A DNA stretch of 21,121 nt. Source: a bacterium. GTDB lineage: Bacteria; T1Sed10-126. Below are positions 1 to 6,881 of the stretch, piece after piece. The stretch spans positions 1 to 21,121 of the forward strand of contig PWHN01000037.1 of assembly GCA_003554945.1 (NCBI GenBank), written 5' to 3'. How positions within the stretch are numbered: position 1 is the first letter of the stretch; each line of letters opens with the position of its first letter. Below the pieces are notes generated by a model. It was given only the letters and a program-made list of their open reading frames with translations. It did no database searches and was not told the origin of the DNA. Both the position numbers and the translations under genes were made by a program.

Positions 1-37
1 AGACCTCAAAACAACCCCATCCTGGGGTTTGAGGTCT
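1..37. terminator. Hairpin at window start, probable terminator
   Basis: Positions 1-10 (agacctcaaa) are the exact reverse complement of 28-37 (tttgaggtct), and an inner stem cccca/tgggg (15-19 with 23-27, loop tcc) continues it after a 4-nt bulge. A short tttataaa follows on the plus strand. It probably ends a plus-strand gene left of the window, or serves both strands between convergent genes, since glnA converges from the right. The arms may extend beyond base 1, so the outer limit is unknown. Confidence 0.6.
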
Positions 38-87
38 TTATAAATCCGTCAGAAACAGATCGGCCCTCAGAACAACCGTTTTTCAAC

Positions 88-129
88 AAAAAAAATATAC
101 CCGGTCGGCAGGGGGGAGCCGACCGGGTA
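88..129 (-). terminator. Rho-independent terminator of glnA
   Basis: A 12-bp perfect stem (98-109 with 118-129) with an 8-nt loop lies 11 bases past the glnA stop. Read on the minus strand, it is followed by a run of eight T interrupted only by the opening tata, the classic intrinsic terminator layout for glnA. Confidence 0.85.
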
Positions 130-139
130 ATTATCCGGG

Positions 140-1468
140 TTAGAGAACCGGTAAATACTCTTCCAGTTCGTACTGGGAGACGTGCTGTCTGTACTGGTCC
201 CAGACGAAGCGTTTCTCGCGGATATAGTTCTGGAAAGCGTCCTCGCCGAAAGTTTCCCTCATCAATTCGCTATTTTCGAAGTGATAGACGGCTTCGCCGA
301 GACTGCCGGGGAGCGAATCAATGCCGGCCTCCTGGCGTTCGTAGGGTCCCATCTCGTAGATGTTGTCCGTGCTCGGGGGATCAAGCTGATAGTTTTCCTC
401 AATTCCCTTGAGTCCGGCGCGGAGCATGACAGCAAAGCAGAGGTAGGGGTTGGCCGCCGGGTCGGGCGAGCGCAGTTCCATTCGGGTGGCGTGCTCCTCT
501 CCCTGGCGGTTGGTCGGTATACGGACCAGGGCGGAGCGGTTGTGCTGGCCCCAGGAGAGGTAGACGGGGGCTTCGTAGCCGGGGACGAGACGTTTGTAGG
601 AGTTGGGCCACTGGTTGGTGACGGCGGTAATTTCACGGGCGTGTTCAAGAATACCGGCAATAAACTGACGCCCGGTTTCTGAGAGGTGAAAGTCGTTTCC
701 TTCTTCAAAAAAGGCGTTTTTACCGTCCCGGAAGAGGGAGAGGTGGCAGTGCATGCCGGAGCCGTTTTCGTCCTCGATTGGCTTGGGCATGAAGGTTGCA
801 TAGACACCGTTACGGTTGGCGACCTCCTTGACGACATAGCGGTAGATTATCGAGATGTCGGCCATGTCCAGGGCCGGGCGGTGCTGCAGGTTGATCTCGT
901 GCTGGCTGGGGGCGACCTCGTGGTGTGAGTAGGGGACGTCGATGTCCATGCGCTGGAGCGTTTCAATGGTCTCCTTGCGCAGGTTGTTGGGCAGGTTAAG
1001 GGCGGTTAAATCGAAGTAACCGCCGTGGTCAATTACCCTGGTGTCGGTCGGTGATTCAAAGTAAAAGAACTCCATCTCGGGACCGACGTAATACTCGTCG
1101 AAGCCCATCTCCTCGGCTTTACGGAGGGATTTCTTGAGGATATGACGGGGGTCAATGTCGTAGGGGTTGCCCTCGTGGTCGTGAATGTCGCAGAAGATCA
1201 TGCCGACAGGAGCGACGTCCTCGCCGTTGTCCCAGGGCAGGATCTTGAAGGTCTTGGGGTCGGGGATGGCCAGCATGTCACTCTCCTGGATGCGGGAGAA
1301 ACCTTCGATTGAAGAGCCGTCAAATCCAAACCCGGCCTCGAAGCCTTTCTCCATTTCGTCCTCGGGGACCATAAACCCCTTGAGATTACCGGCGAGGTCG
1401 GTAAACCAGAGCCGGACGAACTTGACCTCATGTTCCTTGATTACGCTCAAAACATCTTCCTTATCCAT
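140..1468 (-). CDS. glnA: Glutamine synthetase, type I (GSI-alpha)
   Basis: Cytosolic ATP-dependent synthesis of glutamine from glutamate and ammonium. The 442-residue protein carries the type I landmarks: DGSSIEGF near residue 50, the GPEMEFFYF metal-binding segment, SHHEVAPSQHEI, the KPIEDENGSGMHCHLS ATP/glutamate segment, SYKRLVPGYEAP and RMELRSPDPAANPY. Length matches the Firmicutes alpha class (about 444). The adenylylation consensus NLYDLP of the beta class is not present (NIYEMG instead), so control by AMPylation is unlikely. Arg59, in FSRIQESDM, corresponds to the arginine linked to feedback inhibition in Bacillus. An in-frame GTG five codons upstream lies inside the ribosome binding site, so the ATG at 1468 is the better start. 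It is monocistronic with its own terminator. Confidence 0.96.
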   Translation of the reverse strand: MDKEDVLSVIKEHEVKFVRLWFTDLAGNLKGFMVPEDEMEKGFEAGFGFDGSSIEGFSRIQESDMLAIPDPKTFKILPWDNGEDVAPVGMIFCDIHDHEGNPYDIDPRHILKKSLRKAEEMGFDEYYVGPEMEFFYFESPTDTRVIDHGGYFDLTALNLPNNLRKETIETLQRMDIDVPYSHHEVAPSQHEINLQHRPALDMADISIIYRYVVKEVANRNGVYATFMPKPIEDENGSGMHCHLSLFRDGKNAFFEEGNDFHLSETGRQFIAGILEHAREITAVTNQWPNSYKRLVPGYEAPVYLSWGQHNRSALVRIPTNRQGEEHATRMELRSPDPAANPYLCFAVMLRAGLKGIEENYQLDPPSTDNIYEMGPYERQEAGIDSLPGSLGEAVYHFENSELMRETFGEDAFQNYIREKRFVWDQYRQHVSQYELEEYLPVL

Positions 1469-1476
1469 TGAAAAAA

Positions 1477-1481
1477 CCTCC
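1477..1481 (-). promoter_or_regulatory. Ribosome binding site of glnA
   Basis: On the minus strand GGAGG stands 8 nt before ATG 1468-1466. It overlaps the GTG codon at 1483-1481, which excludes that GTG as the start. Confidence 0.85.
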
Positions 1482-1495
1482 ACTAAAATAAGTTA

Positions 1496-1513
1496 AAAAC
1501 AATCAATTGTTTT
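1496..1513. promoter_or_regulatory. AT-rich inverted repeat upstream of glnA, possible operator
   Basis: aaaacaa (1496-1502) and ttgtttt (1507-1513) form a perfect 7-bp inverted repeat around tcaa, 28 bp upstream of the glnA start. It does not match the GlnR/TnrA box (TGTNA-N7-TNACA). A regulator site is possible but could equally be chance in AT-rich DNA. Confidence 0.25.
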
Positions 1514-1622
1514 GTTAAGTTTAAATTAAATGAACGTTTGTTTTATTATTGAGCTTTTTTATTATCGGACATCCATTAATGTTTGTCAAGAAAAAATTTG
1601 GTTGGAGTTCAAGTTTGGTGAA

Positions 1623-1696
1623 CGCAAAGACGCGAAGGCGCAAGTCATCGAACAGGCGAGCTTGCGAACATGCGAACCGGCGAAAGACCGAAAGAA
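1623..1696. repeat. Octamer array, CGCAAAGR then CGAANNNG type
   Basis: Three octamers of the form cgcaaaga (1623-1646), a 2-nt slip, then six octamers beginning cga (1649-1696: cgaacagg, cgagcttg, cgaacatg, cgaaccgg, cgaaagac, cgaaagaa). The 8-bp period is exact within each part. Related strings recur at 1900-1950, 3433-3475, 6062-6110, 6402-6449 and 6549-6757. Confidence 0.8.
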
Positions 1697-1742
1697 TGTA
1701 AATACCAAAAATCGATAGAATCAACGTCAAGAGCAATTGGAC

Positions 1743-1765
1743 GGGATTTACAGGATGGACAGGAT
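1743..1765. repeat. Short direct repeat acaggat/gacaggat
   Basis: gggatttacaggat is followed at once by ggacaggat, a 9-bp near-repeat of a kind scattered in many bacterial genomes. It is a single copy in this window and no function is visible. Confidence 0.4.
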
Positions 1766-1777
1766 AGAGAGCGTTTA

Positions 1778-1897
1778 TTTTTTGATAGCGGCTCGAACTA
1801 TGACAAAAAATGAATGAATTCATTTTTTCGCCAAGTTTCTCACCTTACACTTTTCGAGTAGCCTCGAAAAGTTGTTGCTGGCGCAGCGATCAAAAAA
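1778..1897. repeat. 120-bp nested inverted-repeat element
   Basis: Outer arms ttttttgat (1778-1786) and atcaaaaaa (1889-1897) are perfect complements. Inside are two more perfect hairpins: aaaaaatgaat/attcatttttt (1805-1815 with 1818-1828, 2-nt loop) and cttttcgag/ctcgaaaag (1850-1858 with 1863-1871, 4-nt loop). The layout resembles a small non-autonomous mobile element or a structured RNA. No target-site duplication and no ORF are visible. Confidence 0.45.
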
Positions 1898-1985
1898 CTC
1901 GAGCAGGTGAGCTTGGGAGCTTGCGAAGAGGCAAAAGACCGAAAATCAAGGTCAAAGTCACTGGATTCCGGCTTGGGGGCGGAAG
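1898..1985. repeat. Composite repeat with decayed palindrome
   Basis: Contains the cgagcaggtgagcttggg string shared with 6063-6082, then gaccgaaaatcaagg and tcaaagtcactggattccggc. This matches the 6434-6474 module, but the right arm of the palindrome (gccggaat elsewhere) is mutated here to a G-rich sequence. It is a degenerate copy of the family that is intact at 3660-3741 and 6467-6665. Confidence 0.7.
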
Positions 1986-2097
1986 GGTTCGAAGGGGCGA
2001 ACTGGCGATGGGGGGAGCGGGGGAAAGTTCGCTGGGTGCGGGGAGCAGGGCGCTTGGCGCAGGGCGTTAATCTTGAAATCAAGAACTAAAAAATCCC

Positions 2098-2153
2098 AAC
2101 CAGTCAACCAGTTAACTAGCCAACTAGTTAACCAGCCAACCAGCCAACTAACG
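2098..2153. repeat. Seven-copy AACYAGYY octamer array
   Basis: Seven consecutive 8-bp units: aaccagtc, aaccagtt, aactagcc, aactagtt, aaccagcc, aaccagcc, aactaacg. The stretch is G-poor on the plus strand. It ends 110 bp before the MFS start. The same array type stands upstream of fliD and downstream of fliD. Confidence 0.85.
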
Positions 2154-2262
2154 AACCCGTCGGACTAAAAAATTGAGAGGTAATGCTGTATAGTATTAGC
2201 CGGAATATGGGGATAAGGGGTGAAATGTCGGAAAATTAGAGACTGAGGAGAAAAGGTTTCAG

Positions 2263-3411
2263 ATGAAGATATTGGTCTTAATTGCGGTTGTGCTGAGCCA
2301 GGGTTGTCTTGGTAGTCTTTACGCCTGGAGCGCCTACGTGCCGTCGCTGCAGGTGGGATATGGTTTTACAGCGACGCAGACTCAGCTTATTTTTGGTGGG
2401 TTGGTGCTGGGAAATACGCTGTTGATGGTTTATGCGGGCCGACTGCTGAAAAAGACGGGGCCGCGAGCGCTGGTAGTGCTGAGTGCTCTGCTGTTTGCCG
2501 GGGGGTATTTGTTAGCCGGATTCTCCGGTGGTTCGTTTGGATTGATATTCCTGGGGATAGCAGTTTTATTTGGTCTAAGCATTGGTTTTGGTTACGTCAG
2601 CCTGTTGAAAGTCTGTATGGAGTGGTTTCCGGAGCGGGAAGGGTTGGCCAGCGGTTTTGCGGTGGCCGGGTTTGGCGGCGGTGCGATAGCGGTTTCGGCG
2701 CTGGTGGAAAGGTTTTTGGCGGCTGGATACGACGTGCTGAATATTTTTAAGGTTATTGGAGCCGCCGGCGGCCTGATAATACTTATTTCATCACCATTGA
2801 TGAGGCTGCCCGATAACAGAGAAGAAGAGGAAGAAGAGAGAGGTCGGCCGATCATTGAAGTGCTGGTCGACAGGACTGTCTGGCTGTTGTTTTTTGCTAT
2901 GTTTGCGGGGACATTTACAGGTCTGGTAGTAGCGGGGAATTTGACACCGATAGCATTAGAGGGAGGATTATCCGATAAACTGGCCGTTTACGCGGTGGGG
3001 GTATTTTCGATTGGTAACGCCGGTGGTCGTCTTGTCTGGGGTTGGGGAGCAGATCTGTTCGGGGCAAAGACAATCCCGGCGTCGCTGGGTCTGTTAGCGT
3101 TGGGGGTGCTGGGCGTACTGCTTTTTTCGTCACCACCGTTTTTCTATCTCTCCGTCATCTTGGTTGGACTCTGTTTTGGAGCATCTTTTGTGATTTATGT
3201 GACTTACATAGCTGAAATTTATGGGGCGAGCGGTGTTGGCGATGTGTATCCTCTTGTTTTTATTGCCCAGGGAATTTCCGGTGTTTTTGGGCCGGCGCTT
3301 GCTGGGCTGTCGAGTGATATTACGGGTTCGTTTGTTCCGGCGCTGGCGCTGGCGCTGCTGGTTGCGACTGCTGCCAGTACGGTGACTTTATATGTGTTTT
3401 TTCGGGAGTAG
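2263..3411 (+). CDS. MFS transporter, OxlT-like (organic anion antiporter type)
   Basis: A 382-residue, very hydrophobic polytopic inner-membrane protein with about 12 membrane segments split by an acidic/basic cytosolic loop near residues 183-196 (DNREEEEEERGR). The N-terminus SQGCLGSLYAWSAYVPSLQ matches the oxalate/formate antiporter (OxlT) and monocarboxylate-type MFS group. GRLLKKTGPR after helix 2 is the loop 2-3 motif A, and GNAGGRLVWGWGADLFG is its repeat in the second half. Substrate cannot be told from sequence; a small carboxylate is the family expectation. The start ATG is preceded by a purine-rich gaggagaaaagg. It stands alone between repeat-rich gaps, with no operon partner and no visible terminator. 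Confidence 0.85.
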   Translation: MKILVLIAVVLSQGCLGSLYAWSAYVPSLQVGYGFTATQTQLIFGGLVLGNTLLMVYAGRLLKKTGPRALVVLSALLFAGGYLLAGFSGGSFGLIFLGIAVLFGLSIGFGYVSLLKVCMEWFPEREGLASGFAVAGFGGGAIAVSALVERFLAAGYDVLNIFKVIGAAGGLIILISSPLMRLPDNREEEEEERGRPIIEVLVDRTVWLLFFAMFAGTFTGLVVAGNLTPIALEGGLSDKLAVYAVGVFSIGNAGGRLVWGWGADLFGAKTIPASLGLLALGVLGVLLFSSPPFFYLSVILVGLCFGASFVIYVTYIAEIYGASGVGDVYPLVFIAQGISGVFGPALAGLSSDITGSFVPALALALLVATAASTVTLYVFFRE

Positions 3412-3432
3412 GAGATTAGGGGGAATCAAAAC

Positions 3433-3560
3433 ATCGAGCAGTCGAGCTTGCGAACAGTCGAGCAGCCGAAAAACCTATGATAGGGCGATGGGGTGAGGAG
3501 CGAGGGAGCGAGAAGCGAAGGTGCGAGGAGCGAGTTGGCGAGAAGCGAGGAGCGAAAATT
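3433..3560. repeat. Purine-rich 8-9 bp repeats after the MFS gene
   Basis: Begins with cgagcagtcgagcttgcgaacagtcgagcagccgaaa-like octamers, then about ten copies of gcgagnagcga-type words from 3490 to 3558. The stretch is strongly purine-biased on the plus strand. Apparent reading frames here are repeat translations and not genes. Confidence 0.6.
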
Positions 3561-3632
3561 CGTGTAAATAAAGTTCAAGTTCGGGGAACGCAAAGGTGCA
3601 GAGACGAAAGGACGGTAACATCGTAAGATCAA

Positions 3633-3752
3633 GGTCAAGGTCAAAGTCAAAGTCACTGGATTCCGGCTCGGAGGCCGGAATGACAAGCTTACGGTCAAGG
3701 TCAAAGTCAAAGTCACTGGATTCCGGCTCGGAGGCCGGAATGACAAGCTTAC
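3633..3752. repeat. Exact tandem duplication, 2 x 60 bp, with REP-like palindrome
   Basis: Unit 1 (3633-3692) and unit 2 (3693-3752) are identical. Each holds a tcaaag run, then cactgg, then a perfect palindrome attccggc-tcggag-gccggaat (3660-3681 and 3720-3741), then tgacaagcttac. A third partial start (ggtcaag) follows at 3753. The 60-bp period is a multiple of three, so frames stay open across both copies and create spurious ORFs on both strands. Confidence 0.9.
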
Positions 3753-3775
3753 GGTCAAGTTCAAAGATTTCTACC

Positions 3776-3879
3776 AATCAGCTACCTCGCTAACGAACCA
3801 GCTACCCAGCTAACTAACAAACCAGCCAACTAACAAACTAGCCAACCAGCTAACTAACGAACCAGCCAACCAGTTACGA
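3776..3879. repeat. Octamer array upstream of fliD (13 degenerate units)
   Basis: Thirteen 8-bp units such as agctaact, aacgaacc, agccaact, agccaacc, aacaaacc, with a sub-period of 4. It is the same family as 2098-2153 and 6152-6223. It ends about 175 bp before the fliD start and about 50 bp before the candidate promoter. Confidence 0.8.
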
Positions 3880-3932
3880 AGGGATTTTAAACGAAAATTT
3901 ATATTTTATTTTGAATAAATTCAAAAAAATAC

Positions 3933-3961
3933 TTGATTTTCATTCTAAACAGGTCGATACT
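3933..3961 (+). promoter_or_regulatory. Candidate sigma-A promoter of fliD
   Basis: ttgatt (3933-3938), a 17-nt spacer, then gatact (3956-3961); an alternative -10 is tactat at 3958-3963. Each box matches four of six consensus bases. The overlapping gtcgata resembles a flagellar sigma-28 -10 box (GCCGATA), but no TAAA -35 is found at the right distance, so sigma-28 control is not supported. The leader to fliD is about 90 nt and rich in GGA triplets. Confidence 0.3.
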
Positions 3962-4054
3962 ATAGGTGACCGGTATTTTCTCCAATGGAGGGAGTCAGCC
4001 GGAACTGGTGTTATGGGAGCTCTAAAATAAAAACAACAGGGAGGTGGAGGGACA

Positions 4055-6058
4055 ATGTCAATACAGTTTCACGGTCTTTCCTCGGGGTTGGATACGGGCG
4101 AAATTATCGATCAACTGTCGGCAATAGAGGCGCGTCCTATCCAGCGATTTGAGGATAGGATTGAAGAAGCAGAGGAAGTACAGGGAGCATTTAGGGACTT
4201 AAACAACCGCGTTTCTAATTTGCACAGCCGGGTTGAATCACTTACTGCGCGTGATGCTTTTGAACCGATGGCGGCCAGCAGTTCAGATGACGATATTGTT
4301 GGCGTAAATATTGTGAACGACCGCCAAGCAGTTACAGGAAGCTACGAAGTTTTTGTCGAATCACTTGCCACCAATGCCCGTGTAAGAAGCGGTGCTTTCC
4401 TTCAAAACCAGAAAATGGCGACTGAAGACGGGGAGACTATGCGCAGTGACTTCAGGGTGACCGGGGACAGCCGTTTAAATTTAGATTCCGAAGATTTTCT
4501 TGATCAGCTCAGGTACAACGTTGAGACGACAGGAAGCGGAAACGAGGACTTTTTTGTGCGCCAGGACACTGCCGAGGGAATGGTCGGGGTTAGTATTGAT
4601 CTTGACGAAGTGGAAAGTTTCAGCGAGTTAATGGAAATAATTAACGATCCGACAATTGGGCCTGAGGATCACGCTGCGGTGCTTGAATATGACGGGGCCG
4701 GAGAGGACCGCTCGACGCTCGCCGATTCAGAAAACTGGTCGATGACCATGCAGTATCACTTCTCAAGCGATCGCTTTACCATGCACGCTGCTGAGTCCAG
4801 CGGAGCCGACGGAGGCCGCACTGTTGAACTGGCCGATGCCGTGGGAGGCTCTGGATTTTTTCAGCGGATAGGTTTTGCCTCGGATCAATTCATTCACACT
4901 TTTGATCGCACACAGTCTGAATACGGGGAAAACTTGCTCTCCCTGGATCGTCGAGCCAGTCTTGAGGACGCAGCTTTTCAGAGTAGCATTGATTCGGCAG
5001 GTACAATACGGATAAACAACACGGAAGTTGAATGGGATGCTGAAGAAGATAGCCTGGACGATGTAATAGCGCGTTTGGACTCCGAGGTCTCGGGGGTAAA
5101 TGTTAGTTACAATGAAGCGACCGACCGGGTAACGCTGGAAAGTTCTGACCCCGGGGCGGGAGAGATTGAAATTGATGACCTCTCGGGTAATCTGGCTAAT
5201 GTTTTGAATCTGCGTGAGCCCGGCGAGGAGAGCTCTTATCAATCGTCCGGAAACTTTGAGGCGGGCGAGGACGCCGAGGTGTTGATCGACGGTGACCCGG
5301 TGAGTTCATCCAGTAATACAGTAACATTCAACGGTCTGGAGTTGGAGCTGCATGAGCTTTATCAGCAAGCGGAGCATGAAGACGAACCGATAGAGATAGA
5401 AGTTTATGACGACCTGGATGCGGTGGTTGAAGAGGTTAGTCGCTTTGTTGACCAATATAACAGCGTGATTGAGTTTATAAATCAGCGCAGTGAGGTTGAC
5501 GTGCCCAGTGAACCGGGAGCGGACGCTGACGAGATTGATTCTGGTGTGTTTGTGGGTCAATCGTTACCGCGTGACCTGCGGGTGCGGCTGGGGATGATGG
5601 TGACCGGACGGTTTTCCGAACCCGGTGGTGATTCGATCAACTCTGCTGCCCAGTTGGGTATTGAGCAGGTCAATCCGCGCCAGGCCAGTGCTCGTGACCG
5701 GGGCAAACTGGAATTTAACGCCAGTGAATTGCGGGCCCAGCTTGAAGAAGATCCGAACGCAGTACGTGATTTTTTCCAGGCCTCGACCGATGAAGACGAT
5801 CCCGAGGACGGGCTGGCAACCAGGCTTGATGATTACCTGGCCGGGATGACAGACAGGCACGACGGGATTATAGGTAACCGGATTGATGGTTTTGATCAGC
5901 GGATTAATAATTTGCAGGACCGAATCGAGCGTCAAACGCGCCGTGTTGAGACGAGACAGGCGCAACTGCAGAGGCAGTTTATACAGATGGAGTCTATTAT
6001 GGCGCGCTTACATCAGCAGCAGGACTCTTTGATGATGGGATTGGGTGGGTGGTTTTAA
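4055..6058 (+). CDS. fliD: Flagellar hook-associated protein 2 (filament cap)
   Basis: FliD forms the cap at the tip of the flagellar filament and helps flagellin monomers fold into place after export. The N-terminal FliD domain (about residues 1-110) is plain: FHGLSSGLDTGEIIDQL, a heptad-like segment, then VTGSYEVFVESLATNARVRSG. The C-terminal domain starts near residue 375, with AEVLIDGDPVSSSSNTVTFNGLELEL, and ends in a long coiled coil (IDGFDQRINNLQDRIERQTRRVETRQAQLQRQF) followed by the usual MESIMARLHQQQDSL. At 667 residues it is longer than the common 450-550 form; the extra length is in the central, surface-exposed region. It is extremely acidic, as expected for a protein exposed to brine. 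A strong gggaggtggaggga ribosome site precedes ATG. No other flagellar gene lies in the window. Confidence 0.93.
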   Translation: MSIQFHGLSSGLDTGEIIDQLSAIEARPIQRFEDRIEEAEEVQGAFRDLNNRVSNLHSRVESLTARDAFEPMAASSSDDDIVGVNIVNDRQAVTGSYEVFVESLATNARVRSGAFLQNQKMATEDGETMRSDFRVTGDSRLNLDSEDFLDQLRYNVETTGSGNEDFFVRQDTAEGMVGVSIDLDEVESFSELMEIINDPTIGPEDHAAVLEYDGAGEDRSTLADSENWSMTMQYHFSSDRFTMHAAESSGADGGRTVELADAVGGSGFFQRIGFASDQFIHTFDRTQSEYGENLLSLDRRASLEDAAFQSSIDSAGTIRINNTEVEWDAEEDSLDDVIARLDSEVSGVNVSYNEATDRVTLESSDPGAGEIEIDDLSGNLANVLNLREPGEESSYQSSGNFEAGEDAEVLIDGDPVSSSSNTVTFNGLELELHELYQQAEHEDEPIEIEVYDDLDAVVEEVSRFVDQYNSVIEFINQRSEVDVPSEPGADADEIDSGVFVGQSLPRDLRVRLGMMVTGRFSEPGGDSINSAAQLGIEQVNPRQASARDRGKLEFNASELRAQLEEDPNAVRDFFQASTDEDDPEDGLATRLDDYLAGMTDRHDGIIGNRIDGFDQRINNLQDRIERQTRRVETRQAQLQRQFIQMESIMARLHQQQDSLMMGLGGWF

Positions 6059-6061
6059 GTT

Positions 6062-6115
6062 CGTCGAGCAGGTGAGCTTGGGAGCTTGCGAAGCGGCGAA
6101 ACAGCGAAAATCAAG
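6062..6115. repeat. Composite repeat just after fliD
   Basis: Starts 4 bp after the fliD stop. The string cgagcaggtgagcttggg and the following cttgcgaag..cgaaaatcaag match 1901-1948 almost base for base. No hairpin with a T-run is visible, so a terminator for fliD is not identified. Confidence 0.7.
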
Positions 6116-6151
6116 TTCAAAATCAAAACCGAAAAAATCCAAACCACTCCA

Positions 6152-6223
6152 CCAGCCAACCAGTCAACTAGCCAACTAGCTTACTAACCAACTAGCTTAC
6201 TAGCCAACCAGCTAACTAACCAA
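6152..6223. repeat. Nine-copy CYAGCCAA octamer array after fliD
   Basis: Nine consecutive 8-bp units: ccagccaa, ccagtcaa, ctagccaa, ctagctta, ctaaccaa, ctagctta, ctagccaa, ccagctaa, ctaaccaa. The plus strand has very few G. This is the third array of the same family. Confidence 0.85.
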
Positions 6224-6401
6224 CTTTTGCGTCACTGTCATGTATAAAACCGGGTGAGGAGAAACTGTGTAAGTGAGTGCGGGAGAAACGTTCCGGTGGT
6301 TATTTTGAGGAATTTTTAATAAAATTACTACACTTTGAGAGAATAAGTGGGGAGAGCGGGGAGTGAAATTCTCGATGGGGCGGGGGAAAGAGCGTAAACA
6401 T

Positions 6402-6499
6402 CGAACCTGCGAACAGGCGAACCTGCGAAGAGGCGAAAGACCGAAAATCAAGGTCAAAGTCACTGGATTCCGGCTCGGAGGCCGGAATGACGGGCGGTA
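6402..6499. repeat. Octamer array plus first palindrome copy
   Basis: Six units in perfect 8-bp register (cgaacctg, cgaacagg, cgaacctg, cgaagagg, cgaaagac, cgaaaatc; 6402-6449), then aaggtcaaagtcactgg and the palindrome attccggc/gccggaat at 6467-6474 and 6481-6488. It is a partial unit of the tandem array that follows. The 6226-6400 stretch before it holds no gene; only a weak aatttt/aaaatt palindrome is seen. Confidence 0.8.
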
Positions 6500-6757
6500 G
6501 GTCAAAGTCACTGGATTCCGGCTCGGAGGCCGGAATGACGTCAAGTTCAAGAGCGGGGAACGCAAAGGCGCAGAGGCGCAAAGACTCGAGGAGGCGAACC
6601 TGCGAAGAGGCGAAAGACCGAAAATCAAGGTCAAAGTCACTGGATTCCGGCTCGGAGGCCGGAATGACGTCAAGTTCAAGAGCGGGGAACGCAAAGGCGC
6701 AGAGGCGCATAAGACTCGAGGAGGCGAGCTTGCGAAGAGGCGAAGAGGCGAAAGACC
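6500..6757. repeat. Tandem duplication, about 2 x 129 bp
   Basis: Units start at ggtcaaag (6500 and 6629) with a period of 129 bp and only a few differences. Each holds the palindrome (6515-6536; 6644-6665), gacgtcaagttcaagagcgg, an octamer run gaacgcaaaggcgcagaggcgca, gactcgaggaggcga and the cgaagaggcgaaagaccga tail. Open frames across this block on both strands are products of the period (129 is divisible by 3), not genes. Confidence 0.88.
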
Positions 6758-6779
6758 GATAAGCGGTGAACTTGTGAAT

Positions 6780-6807
6780 ACCGAGTACTGATTACCGATT
6801 ACTGATT
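6780..6807. repeat. Heptamer array before lysS
   Basis: Four 7-bp units: accgagt, actgatt, accgatt, actgatt. This short array closes the repeat-rich region 75 bp before the lysS start. Confidence 0.6.
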
Positions 6808-6881
6808 TCGCATAAATGGCGAAGTGTTTTTTGAGTGAGGAAAAGAAAAAATAGAAGAATAGAGGAAGGAAGTATTAGCTG

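Noticed and set aside
182-928. Plus-strand ORFs of 166 and 80 codons
   Set aside because: Antisense to the highly conserved glnA coding sequence; no ribosome site and no recognisable protein.
3633-3752. CRISPR array
   Set aside because: Only two identical adjacent units with no unique spacers; the whole 60-bp unit is duplicated.
3426-3793. Open reading frames of 65-112 codons on both strands
   Set aside because: They are translations of the 60-bp tandem and purine-rich repeats, have no ribosome sites and encode repeating SDFD/DSGSEAGMTS-type strings.
3933-3963. Sigma-28 flagellar promoter for fliD
   Set aside because: A gtcgata -10-like string is present but no TAAA -35 occurs 12-16 nt upstream.
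6212-6762. Open reading frames of 91-160 codons on both strands
   Set aside because: Same cause: 129-bp repeats keep frames open. No start signal and no protein-like composition.
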